In this document: positions 36,573 through 44,942 of the stretch, one piece after another
How positions within the stretch are numbered: the stretch's first letter is position 1
Layout: every line of letters begins with the position of its first letter
Assembly: GCA_965200805.1 (NCBI GenBank)
Contig: OZ241384.1
Location: forward strand, 434,001 to 498,000
Origin: MPNP01 sp026709725
GTDB lineage: Bacteria; Pseudomonadota; Alphaproteobacteria; Rhodobacterales; Rhodobacteraceae
Direction: 5' to 3'
Length of the DNA stretch: 64,000 nucleotides
The notes under the pieces: model-generated
The model's input: only the letters and a program-made list of their open reading frames with translations
Database searches by the model: none
What the model was told of the DNA's origin: nothing
Program-made: the position numbers and the translations under genes

Positions 36573-38138
36573 TCACACCCCCTCAGCCCGCACCTCCAGG
36601 AGGTTGCGCGCCTCCCGCCCGCAGACCACCGCCACCAGATGGACAGGTCCATCGTGATCCCGGTATCCCTCCGCATACCCCCTCTCCCGCATCTGGGTGA
36701 AGGCGGCCTCCAGTACATCTTCGACAGCATCCGCACTGTCCGCCATCTTGAACTCAAGCACAAACACCTGCCCGCCGGTCCGCACCACCATGTCAGCCCG
36801 GCCATGGCCGGAGGCCGCCTCACTCTGCACCTCCACCCCGACCGCCCGGAAGGCCATGTGCAGGAGACCGGCATACCAGGCCTCGTAGCGGGCCAGATCC
36901 CCCGTGGCATGCCACTGGTAGGGGATACTCGACAGGTAGGCCTTGAGCGTCTCTGCAAACCCGGTGAAATCATTCGCCTCAAGCCGGTCCCGCAAGGCCG
37001 CCCCCTCATCCGATGGCGCCCGACTCTTCGGACTCAGAGAGGCCAGCAATCCCCGGTTCAGACTGACCCTGACCTCCTGATTGGGATAGTCCAGCTTGTA
37101 GAGGGTGTCGAAGCCGTCGCTCTGTTCATCAACGATGGTGAGGTATCCCGTCTGGAACAGCAGGGCCTCGGCACTGATGTCACCCACTTCGAACCTTGAG
37201 ATCAGGGACCGGTCGGCCAGGCATCCCTCCAGCTCCATGGGGCCGACCGACCTGGCCTTCAATGTCTCGAAGAGGAAGCGCGGGGAGCCGGTCTCGAACC
37301 AGTAGGGGCGGAACTCCCGTTTCCGCAGGAGAAGCAGGACATCGAAGGGATTGTAGAGCCGCTCGCCGCCCCGCCAGCTGTAGCCGTTGTACCAGGTGCG
37401 GATCATGTCCCGGTCCAATCCATCAAGCTCAGGCGCGAACACCGTGTCGAGATCGGCGTCGGTGTAGCCGCAGATGGCGGCAAAATGTGGGTCCAGGCTG
37501 ATGTCGTCGAGATTGTTGAGATCGGAGAACAGGCTGACCTTGGAGAACATGCTGACACCGGTGACGAAGACGAAGCGGACATGGGCGGCGCTGTCCTTGA
37601 TGATGCCGTAGATGCCGCGCAGCGCCTCCCGGTTGGCGCGGGCCCGGTCGGGGTCGTGGAGCGCATCGAGGATCGGCTTGTCATACTCATCCACGAGGAC
37701 CACGACGCGCTGGCCGGTCGTGTGGTGGAGACGGTCCAGAAGGTTGCGCAACCGGCGGGGGCCGGTGTCAGAGGATGAGGCCGTTGTGAGGTCGTATTTT
37801 CGTTCAGCACTCTCCAGCTGCTCAAGAACGTCCCCTTCGATCTCCTCGGGCGTGTCATACTTTCCGCCAAAGCTCAGCCGCAGAACGGGGTGGGTCACCG
37901 ACCAGTCCCAGTGGTCATGGATGGCCAGGCCCCGGAACAGGGCCTCCTGGCCCGCAAAGAGGGCCCGGAGCGTGTCCACCAAAAGGCTCTTGCCGAAGCG
38001 GCGGGGGCGGGAGAGGAAGTAGTGGCGGCCACCCTTCACAAGCTGCCGGATGAGGGGGGTCTTGTCGACGTAGTAGAAGTCCTCACTTCGGATCGTTGCG
38101 AAGTCCTGGATGCCGATGGGCAGGTGGTGTCGGGTCAT
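36573..38138 (-). CDS. AAA-ATPase-like / PD-(D/E)XK protein (PF09820-PF08011 type), copy B
   Basis: 521 residues, the tandem copy of the gene at 34721-36295. Walker A, Walker B and the C-terminal LEFKMADS nuclease-like motif are all intact. Compared with copy A the first ~270 residues are almost unchanged (for example SRYAAICG against PHFAAICG). From residue ~330 onward there are many substitutions (RSLISRFEVGDISAEALLFQ against ESLVSTFEIDAIDVKALLFQ). The upstream DNA is the same in both, so both should be expressed alike. Function unknown. Confidence 0.9.
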   Translation of the reverse strand: MTRHHLPIGIQDFATIRSEDFYYVDKTPLIRQLVKGGRHYFLSRPRRFGKSLLVDTLRALFAGQEALFRGLAIHDHWDWSVTHPVLRLSFGGKYDTPEEIEGDVLEQLESAERKYDLTTASSSDTGPRRLRNLLDRLHHTTGQRVVVLVDEYDKPILDALHDPDRARANREALRGIYGIIKDSAAHVRFVFVTGVSMFSKVSLFSDLNNLDDISLDPHFAAICGYTDADLDTVFAPELDGLDRDMIRTWYNGYSWRGGERLYNPFDVLLLLRKREFRPYWFETGSPRFLFETLKARSVGPMELEGCLADRSLISRFEVGDISAEALLFQTGYLTIVDEQSDGFDTLYKLDYPNQEVRVSLNRGLLASLSPKSRAPSDEGAALRDRLEANDFTGFAETLKAYLSSIPYQWHATGDLARYEAWYAGLLHMAFRAVGVEVQSEAASGHGRADMVVRTGGQVFVLEFKMADSADAVEDVLEAAFTQMRERGYAEGYRDHDGPVHLVAVVCGREARNLLEVRAEGV

Positions 38139-38328
38139 GTTGACCGCCTCGTGCTTTGCCGGGTACTCTTCAATTCTCGTGCACGCGCCTTCTTGGATCT
38201 CAACTTCATTTCCTTGATGAAATCATAAATGACCTTCACCTCCTTGACAAATTCGTCATGGGATGCCCTCGACCGATGCGATTCATATCGCCCTGCCACC
38301 CTCTGCAATCATGTCTGAAGACAACCTC

Positions 38329-38860
38329 GATTCAACCTTTGCCAGATTTTCCAGAGGAGTGCTTCCTGAAAATATTGCAGCCAGAACTGGCAGATCTTGC
38401 GGGTCCGGCTTGATCATGCAGAGTATCAGATCCAGAGAATGTGGCCGATTATGACGGTATGGGGTGCATGCTGCGCTCCAGGGTCGGATGATCACCGGCA
38501 GGATTGTGCATCTTCATAAAATCTCAGCGTCTCATTGCACTGCTATGCACAGGAGTTGTATAAGGTTTTCCTGCAAAAGACGAAACTGTCACAAATTGAC
38601 CCCAAATGGCCGAAACCCTCAGGGATCGGGAGGCGTGCCACATTTCGGGAGTGGTGTCTTATGACATGCCAGGACCTCACCGGTCAGACCGGGTGCCAGT
38701 GTGGATGCGTTCCGGTAATGATCTGCGCACACAGCCGAACTGCGGGCCGGAGACCCGCCGGGAACAGTGCTGTTCGTGGCCGCCTGCTGTTTCCAGTCAA
38801 TCACAGGTCGTGCCGCGCGTGATGCGATCTGTGTATCGGCGCACCAGGAAGTGAGGCGGC
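38329..38860. other. Intergenic region upstream of the MmeI-like gene
   Basis: About 530 bp, no supported gene. It should carry the promoter of the restriction-modification gene; none stood out clearly. Confidence 0.4.
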
Positions 38861-41659
38861 ATGATGCGCCTGTCATGGAATGAGATCCGCGCTCGTGCCG
38901 CTGGCTTTGCTGAAGACTGGAAGGATACATCCTACGAGAAGGGCGAGACACAGAGTTTCTACAATGCCTTTTTCGAGGTGTTCGGGGTCCGGCGTCGGAA
39001 TGTGGCCCGCTATGAAGAGCATGTCACGAAACTGGACAATCGCTCCGGCTTTATCGACCTGTTCTGGCCGGGTGTGCTGATTGTCGAACAGAAGAGTGCC
39101 GGACGTGATCTGAAGGCAGCCTATGAACAGGCCGGTGCATATTTCGACGCGCTCAAAGATGAAGACCGCCCACGCTACATCCTCGTGAGCGACTTTCAGA
39201 CTTTCGAGCTCCACGATCTCGATGAGCGGGAGACCATCACATTTTCCCTCCCCGACCTGCCAGCGCATGTCGAGGCATTCAGCTTCATCCTCGGCATCCA
39301 GCGCCGCAGTTTCCGCGACCAGGATCCAGCCAACATCAAGGCCGCTGAATTGGTCGGGCGGCTGCATGACACGCTTGCAGAGACCGGACATCAGGGACAT
39401 GATCTGGAACGTTTTCTCATGCGTATCGTGTTCTGCATGTTCGCAGACGACACAGGCGTGTTTGAGCCAAGAGACATCTTTCTCGACTTCATTGAGATGC
39501 GCACAGGTGAGGACGGGGCCGATCTCGGACCGTGGCTTGCGCTCCTGTTCGAAGTGCTTGACACACCGGAGGGCGACCGCGCCGCAACCCTTGATGCGGA
39601 TCTTGCGCGGTTCCCTTACATCAACGGGAATCTCTTCACGGGACACCTGCGGATGTTCTCGTTTGACGCGGCAATGCGCGCAGCCCTGCTTGATGCCTGC
39701 CGCTTCGACTGGTCGAACATCTCGCCTGCGATCTTCGGGGCCCTGTTCCAGTCGGTCATGGACCCGGCGGAACGCCGTGCCCATGGTGCGCACTACACCA
39801 CCGAGAAGAATATCCTCAAGGTGATTGAGCCGCTGTTCATGGATGACCTGCGCGTTGAATTTCACCGGCTGCGGACCATGCGCCGGGGTCGCCGCGCCGC
39901 GCTTCGCCAGTTCCAGACAAAACTCGGCAGCCTGACATTCCTTGATCCGGCATGCGGTTGCGGCAACTTCCTCATCATCGCCTACCGGGAATTGCGGCTG
40001 CTGGAAATCGAAGTGATCCGGGAGATACGGGATGTCACCGCCACAACCGGGCTGGATGTGCTTGATGTCAGGTTACTCTCACTGGTGGACGTGGATCAGT
40101 TCCACGGAATCGAGCTCGGCGAGTTCCCGGCCCGTATTGCCGAAACCGCCCTGTGGATGATGGATCACATCATGAACAGCCGGCTGAGCCTTGAGTTCGG
40201 CCAGACCTTTGTTCGCATTCCACTTGAGAAGTCGCCGCACATCATCCACGGCGATGCGCTCGAAACAGACTGGACTGCTTTCCTGCCACCCGGCAATTGC
40301 TCCTTCGTTCTGGGCAATCCCCCGTTCGTGGGCGCGAAATACCAGACAACCGGGCAGCGTGAACAGGTGCGCGGGATCGCCGCACTCGGCAAGAGCGGCG
40401 GGACACTCGATTACGTCGCCGCATGGTTCATCAGGGCAGGAGAGTATATCAGGGGCGGCAGTGCCCGGATCGGGTTCGTCGCAACAAACTCGATCACACA
40501 GGGCGAGCAGGTCGCACAGCTCTGGCCGATCCTGTTCGGGCGGTGCAATCTGGAGATCACCTTTGTGCACCGGACCTTCGCATGGGGATCGGATGCCCGC
40601 GGCAAGGCCCATGTGCATGTCGCCATTCTCGGTCTCGGCCAGAAGAAAGCCGCTCCGGCCAAAAAGCGGCTGTTCAGCTATCCCGACATCAATGGCGAAC
40701 CGGAAGAAAGTGCTCACGCCACATTGTCACCCTACCTCTTCGATGCAGGCGGCCTGTCAGAGCCACATCGGGTGGTGCGGAAGGAAAGTGCGCCCATCAA
40801 TGGAATGGGCCGATTGATTATCGGCTCCAAGCCCATCGATGGCGGCAGATACATATTCGATGCGGCAGAACGCAGCGCATTCCTGGAGGCAGAACCGGGA
40901 GCATTGCCATGGCTTCGTCCATTCATCGGTGCACGGGAATACCTCCACGGCGGCGAGCGATGGATCCTGGCACTGCATGATGCACCACCTGACCTGCTGG
41001 CGCAGCTTCCCCTTGTGCGGGAACGAATTGCCGCCATCCGCGCCTACCGCGCCGCCAGCAGGAGCATACCCACACAGAATCTCGCCGCAACACCGACGCT
41101 TTACCATGTCAACGTGATCCCCAATGCACCATTCCTGGTCATTCCGGAAGTCAGTTCGGAATGGCGCGATTATGTACCCATCGGCTGGCTGGAGCCACCG
41201 ACGATTCCAAGCAACCTTGTGCGGATTCTGCAGAACGCAACACTGTCGGATTTCGCGCTGTTGACGTCAGCAATGCACATGGCGTGGTTGCGCCATATCG
41301 GTGGGCGGCTCAAGAGCGATTATAGATACTCAATCGGACTCGTCTACAACACCTTCCCGGTCCCACCGGAGGGTGCGGATCTGTCGAGGCTGGAGCCGCT
41401 CGCCCAAGCGGTGCTGGATGCACGGGCCGCTCATCCGGATGCAACACTGGCCGACCTCTACGATCCCGACCTCATGCCACCGAACCTTCGCCGGGCTCAT
41501 CAGACGCTCGATCGTGCGGTGGACAGTCTGTATCGGCGGGCGGGATTCGCTTCGGAGCGCGAGCGTGTCGAGCATCTCTTCATGCTGTACGAGAAAATGT
41601 GTGCGCCGCTTGCCGCGACAACGAAAGCGGTGGCCAAAACGAGACGGGCGCGGCGTTGA
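38861..41659 (+). CDS. MmeI-like type IIL restriction-modification enzyme
   Basis: 932 residues, the normal size of single-chain type IIL enzymes that both methylate and cut. The N-terminal nuclease has FIDLFWPGVLIVEQKSAG, with Asp66, Glu76 and Lys78 in PD-(D/E)XK spacing. A helical spacer ends GAHYTTEKNILKVI. The gamma-class methyltransferase follows, with SAM motif LDPACGCGNFLI near 361 and catalytic LGNPPFVGAKY near 486. A target-recognition domain and C-terminal helical domain complete it. GAGG precedes tandem ATGs at 38861 and 38864. All motifs are intact, so an active one-gene defence system is likely; the DNA target cannot be read. Confidence 0.93.
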   Translation: MMRLSWNEIRARAAGFAEDWKDTSYEKGETQSFYNAFFEVFGVRRRNVARYEEHVTKLDNRSGFIDLFWPGVLIVEQKSAGRDLKAAYEQAGAYFDALKDEDRPRYILVSDFQTFELHDLDERETITFSLPDLPAHVEAFSFILGIQRRSFRDQDPANIKAAELVGRLHDTLAETGHQGHDLERFLMRIVFCMFADDTGVFEPRDIFLDFIEMRTGEDGADLGPWLALLFEVLDTPEGDRAATLDADLARFPYINGNLFTGHLRMFSFDAAMRAALLDACRFDWSNISPAIFGALFQSVMDPAERRAHGAHYTTEKNILKVIEPLFMDDLRVEFHRLRTMRRGRRAALRQFQTKLGSLTFLDPACGCGNFLIIAYRELRLLEIEVIREIRDVTATTGLDVLDVRLLSLVDVDQFHGIELGEFPARIAETALWMMDHIMNSRLSLEFGQTFVRIPLEKSPHIIHGDALETDWTAFLPPGNCSFVLGNPPFVGAKYQTTGQREQVRGIAALGKSGGTLDYVAAWFIRAGEYIRGGSARIGFVATNSITQGEQVAQLWPILFGRCNLEITFVHRTFAWGSDARGKAHVHVAILGLGQKKAAPAKKRLFSYPDINGEPEESAHATLSPYLFDAGGLSEPHRVVRKESAPINGMGRLIIGSKPIDGGRYIFDAAERSAFLEAEPGALPWLRPFIGAREYLHGGERWILALHDAPPDLLAQLPLVRERIAAIRAYRAASRSIPTQNLAATPTLYHVNVIPNAPFLVIPEVSSEWRDYVPIGWLEPPTIPSNLVRILQNATLSDFALLTSAMHMAWLRHIGGRLKSDYRYSIGLVYNTFPVPPEGADLSRLEPLAQAVLDARAAHPDATLADLYDPDLMPPNLRRAHQTLDRAVDSLYRRAGFASERERVEHLFMLYEKMCAPLAATTKAVAKTRRARR

Positions 41660-41809
41660 GCGGGCAATGGAACCTGCCGGACGGGGCACTGACAGGAGTT
41701 GACAACGCATGCCCCGCACGGTGTTTTGCTGATCGGCTGCACTGAACACGGCACTATCCCAGGCAGAATGCCCCTTGACCTGACATGGCATGGAGGCTAA
41801 TGAATCACC
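41660..41809. other. Short spacer
   Basis: Between the MmeI-like gene and a small coiled-coil gene. Contains GGAGG about 15 bases before the ATG at 41810. Confidence 0.35.
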
Positions 41810-42109
41810 ATGACCGATGAACGGACAAACGCGCTGGCAATCGCCCGACTGACGGGTGAGATGAGTGCCATTCGTGGGGAGAATGCAGCAATGGAAGCAC
41901 GGATTGATGCCGGTCTGACCAGGATGCAGGCAGGCGTCGATGCCGGTCTGGCCAAGATGCAGGCGAGTGTCGATGCCAGTCTGGCCAGGATCGATACGAA
42001 TTCTGCCAAGATACGCGAAGACATGGCCAAGCGCGAAACCCGGCTTCTTCTGGCTATCGCTGGGATGTTCGGTCTCGCTGTGACGACCCTTGGCCTCTGG
42101 CTGTCCTGA
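41810..42109 (+). CDS. Small coiled-coil protein with C-terminal membrane helix (third family member)
   Basis: 99 residues. The start TDERTNALAIARLTGEMSAI, then RGENAAMEARIDAGL, matches the plan of the proteins at 6307-6636 and 6720-7070 (LKGDIRAIRGENEAMESRID). It is followed by 11-residue coiled-coil repeats (DAGLTRMQAGV, DAGLAKMQASV, DASLARIDTNS) and IREDMAKRETR. It ends in one hydrophobic helix (LLLAIAGMFGLAVTTLGLWL). Sequence has diverged but architecture is the same, so the family has several members in this genome. It is next to a restriction-modification gene; a link is not shown. Confidence 0.65.
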   Translation: MTDERTNALAIARLTGEMSAIRGENAAMEARIDAGLTRMQAGVDAGLAKMQASVDASLARIDTNSAKIREDMAKRETRLLLAIAGMFGLAVTTLGLWLS

Positions 42110-42665
42110 ACCGCGCCGGTCCCCGACCATCCACCATCCCGGCATGGGAAGATGTGAAATGTCCGTATCTGCGCACCGGTGAGCGATCGCCCCTCATCTA
42201 TCCCGTGAAGCCGCCGGTCGGCTGTTTCAGGGACCCGATGCGGGAAGAATGGAACCCTGTCCCGAGGTACAATGCCTCGGGGTCAAACCGGAGCGGCGGC
42301 GAAGTCCGGGGTTCCGTCCTGACATCAAAATCTCCTGGGACCGCCCGCTTTCGAGCAATCCGTCAGGCGAAGTGTCATGCTCCCCTGTCTGCAAGTCCCG
42401 CTCTCCACAGCGGCAAGCCATTGGGCAGAAGCGAAATCGGGTATACACGGACCCGGACCACTCCTTCTGTCATGAAAATTGCTGCACGGCACATCCGGCA
42501 ATCGGGGAGTCGCGGGAAAGTCTGCCTTGGTGGTGGATGCGGATCCTGTCGGAAAGCCCGCAATCCCGGTGCTCAGGCCGGTGGGGATCTTCATGGAGAA
42601 ACACAGGCACCCCGGCAGGGTCCATGGAAGCGTTCTGGAGGCGACACCTGAAGGGGAGACCGTGA
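42110..42665. other. Intergenic region, nothing recognised
   Basis: About 550 bp between convergent genes. Open frames on both strands lack any family resemblance. No clear terminator was seen. Confidence 0.4.
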
Positions 42666-43427
42666 TCAGCTGCGGATGCGCCATCCGGTCTTGAAAATCC
42701 AGCGAATCACGAGCATGCAGACAAGGGTGAAGACGCTGATTGCAAGGAGACTGATGGAAACGGGGACATCGGCATGACCATAGAATGACCAGCGGAAGCC
42801 GGAGATGAGGTAGAGGACGGGGTTGAAGAGGGTAATGGATTGCCAGAGTGGTGGCAGCATGCTGATTGAATAGAAGGTGCCACCGAGAAAGACCAACGGC
42901 GTGATCACGAGGAGCGGAATGAGTTGCAACTGTTCAAAATTGCTGGCCCAGATGCCGATAATGAATCCAAGGAGGGAAAAACACAGACAGGTCAGGATCA
43001 GAAAGGCCAGCATGGCGAAAGGGTTCTGAATCGAGAAATCGACAAACATGCGGGCGGTGACAAGGATGACGGTGCCGATAAAGAGTGATTTTGTGGCAGC
43101 CGCACCAACATAGCCGATGGTAACGTCGAGGAATGAAACGGGTGCTGAGAGAATCTCATAGATCGTTCCGATGAATTTCGGGAAGTAGATACCGAAACTG
43201 GCATTGGATGTGGCCTGGGTCATGATCGTCAGCATCATGAGACCCGGCACGATGAATGCCCCGTATTCCACCCCGTCAACTTCCTGGATCTTGCTGCCGA
43301 TCGCAGCACCGAAAACCACAAAGTAGAGTGAGGTTGACAGCACGGGCGAGACAAAACTCTGCGTCAGTGTCCGGAAAAACCGGGCCATTTCCATACGATA
43401 GATGGTCACGATGGCTCTCGTATTCAT
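42666..43427 (-). CDS. ABC-2 type exporter permease (YadH-like)
   Basis: 253 residues with six predicted helices. The ABC-2 family signature region reads FNPVLYLISGFRWSFYGHAD near the C-terminus, and the N-terminus ALVSPVLSTSLYFVVFG-like QSFVSPVLSTSLYFVVFGAA is characteristic. Its ATG overlaps the ATPase stop by four bases. With that ATPase it forms an exporter of the drug/polysaccharide/lipid type; the substrate is unknown. Confidence 0.92.
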   Translation of the reverse strand: MNTRAIVTIYRMEMARFFRTLTQSFVSPVLSTSLYFVVFGAAIGSKIQEVDGVEYGAFIVPGLMMLTIMTQATSNASFGIYFPKFIGTIYEILSAPVSFLDVTIGYVGAAATKSLFIGTVILVTARMFVDFSIQNPFAMLAFLILTCLCFSLLGFIIGIWASNFEQLQLIPLLVITPLVFLGGTFYSISMLPPLWQSITLFNPVLYLISGFRWSFYGHADVPVSISLLAISVFTLVCMLVIRWIFKTGWRIRS

Positions 43428-44347
43428 TGGTCATCCTGCATGAGCTTGACGAAGATTTCCTCAAGTGTGCTCTGGCGTGTCTGAATATCCGTCATCTGCA
43501 GGCCGGCCTCCCGCAAGCCATTCAGCAGCGTCGTGATCCCGGTTCGGCTGGCCCGGGCATCGTAACGATAGTCCAGTTCCCTCCCGCAGGAACTGAGTTC
43601 AAGGTTGTACTCTGCAAGCACATCCGGAATCATTGAAATCGCATCAGCAAGCTCGATTGTGATCTGCTTTTCGCCCATGCGGGCCATCAGCTCCTGCTTG
43701 TCCTCAACAATCCTGATCTCGCCCTTGTTGATAATCGCAACCCGATCAGCGATTGCTTCAGCCTCAACAATGTAATGGGTGGTCAGGATGATCGTGACCC
43801 CATCGTCCTTCAACTCGGAGACAGTCTGCCACATCGCATTACGCAACTCGACATCAACGCCCGCCGTTGGCTCATCCAGGAACAGGATACGCGGCTCATG
43901 ACTGAGAGCCTTGGCAATCAGAACCCGCCGCCGCATGCCGCCCGACAGGGTGTGGACACGGCTCTCGCGCTTATCGGTGAGCGAGAGTTTATCAAGCAGT
44001 CTGTCAAGATGGGCGTCATTCGACCGCATCCCGAAGAGACCCCGCGAGAAACGCATGGTGTCAATGACCTTCTCAAAAGGCTCAAGGGTGATTTCCTGGG
44101 GCACAAGACCGATAAGCTGCCGGGCCTGCATGGCACTGGTGACATTATCATGACCACCGACCAGAACCGTTCCAGCAGTGGCCTCAGTGATACCACAGAT
44201 TATTGAGATCAGGGTGGTCTTGCCTGCACCATTCGGGCCGAGGAGAGCCATGACCTCCCCTTCCCTGATCTCAAGATTGACAGAATTGAGAGCTGTGAAT
44301 CCCGTACTGTAGATCTTGGTCAGGTCCCTGGCTTCAAGTATTGACAT
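43424..44347 (-). CDS. ABC-2 exporter ATP-binding protein (YadG-like)
   Basis: 307 residues from the ATG at 44347 (MSILEARDLTKIYSTGFTAL); the open frame extends 11 codons further without support. Walker A GPNGAGKTTLI, signature LSGGMRRRVLIAKAL, Walker B ILFLDEPTAGVDVELR and LTTHYIVEAE are intact. The C-terminal ~80 residues are the usual tail of this subfamily. Translationally coupled to the permease by ATGA. Confidence 0.93.
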   Translation of the reverse strand: MSILEARDLTKIYSTGFTALNSVNLEIREGEVMALLGPNGAGKTTLISIICGITEATAGTVLVGGHDNVTSAMQARQLIGLVPQEITLEPFEKVIDTMRFSRGLFGMRSNDAHLDRLLDKLSLTDKRESRVHTLSGGMRRRVLIAKALSHEPRILFLDEPTAGVDVELRNAMWQTVSELKDDGVTIILTTHYIVEAEAIADRVAIINKGEIRIVEDKQELMARMGEKQITIELADAISMIPDVLAEYNLELSSCGRELDYRYDARASRTGITTLLNGLREAGLQMTDIQTRQSTLEEIFVKLMQDDQ

Positions 44348-44942
44348 CGTATTTTCTGACCTCCCAGGCACAGCCTGCAATGTAGACCTGCCCGCTGGCG
44401 TTTCAACCTTTGGTGCATACAGCGGCAGAGATTCGCTTCATGCGGGATCACGAACCGTCAGTCTGGCACAGCCGTCGATACACTCGATTCCAGAAGTGCT
44501 CGCGTCAGGGTGAGGCGGGAATACCCGTCCCGACCATGGACAGCGAAGCGGTTTTCGACAGCGTCAACATCGCCGTCCAAACTTCGTTCGTTTGGCAGTG
44601 ACGGGTCGCTTGCCTCAATGAGCGGATGCGGAATGATGCATAAGACCAGCACCCATCCGGAAAAAAGGTATCCCGGGCCAGGGCACAGGCCCCTGATAAT
44701 CACATCAGGCGGAGCAGGACTTCACCGCCGGATGTGTCACATGTGATGATAAACGCTGGCGGGTCCGGAGACATCCGCAAATGAGGGCAGTGGTTGGCGG
44801 TTGAAACCGCCGCCGTCAGGCAGAACGCCATCTCCGGCGAGATGCGACCCATGCCCTTCAGGATTCCGGGTGTTCTCTGGTGCGTGACACCGGGGACCGC
44901 TGCCATTGCACCCTTGACCGGACGCGGGGTCTCAATGATTTT
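44348..44942. other. Intergenic region, nothing recognised
   Basis: About 600 bp between the ABC ATPase start and the recD2 stop (both minus strand). No protein or RNA gene was recognised. Presumably holds the ABC operon promoter. Confidence 0.4.

Larger units (their letters stand above)
34633..38328. repeat. Tandem direct duplication of a ~1.84-kb unit
   Basis: Unit A is about 34633-36485 and unit B about 36477-38328. The period is ~1844 bp, and the units share the junction sequence GACAACCTC. Each carries one AAA-ATPase-like gene on the minus strand plus ~180 bp of upstream DNA that is essentially identical. Divergence is concentrated in the 3' thirds of the genes and downstream of them. 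Confidence 0.9.

Noticed and set aside
38873..39865. 330-codon open frame antisense to the MmeI-like gene
   Set aside because: The sense frame carries all restriction-modification motifs; the antisense frame has no recognisable domain.
42154..42665. Small plus- and minus-strand frames in the gap after the third coiled-coil gene
   Set aside because: No start signals, no recognisable product and both strands equally open; treated as non-coding.
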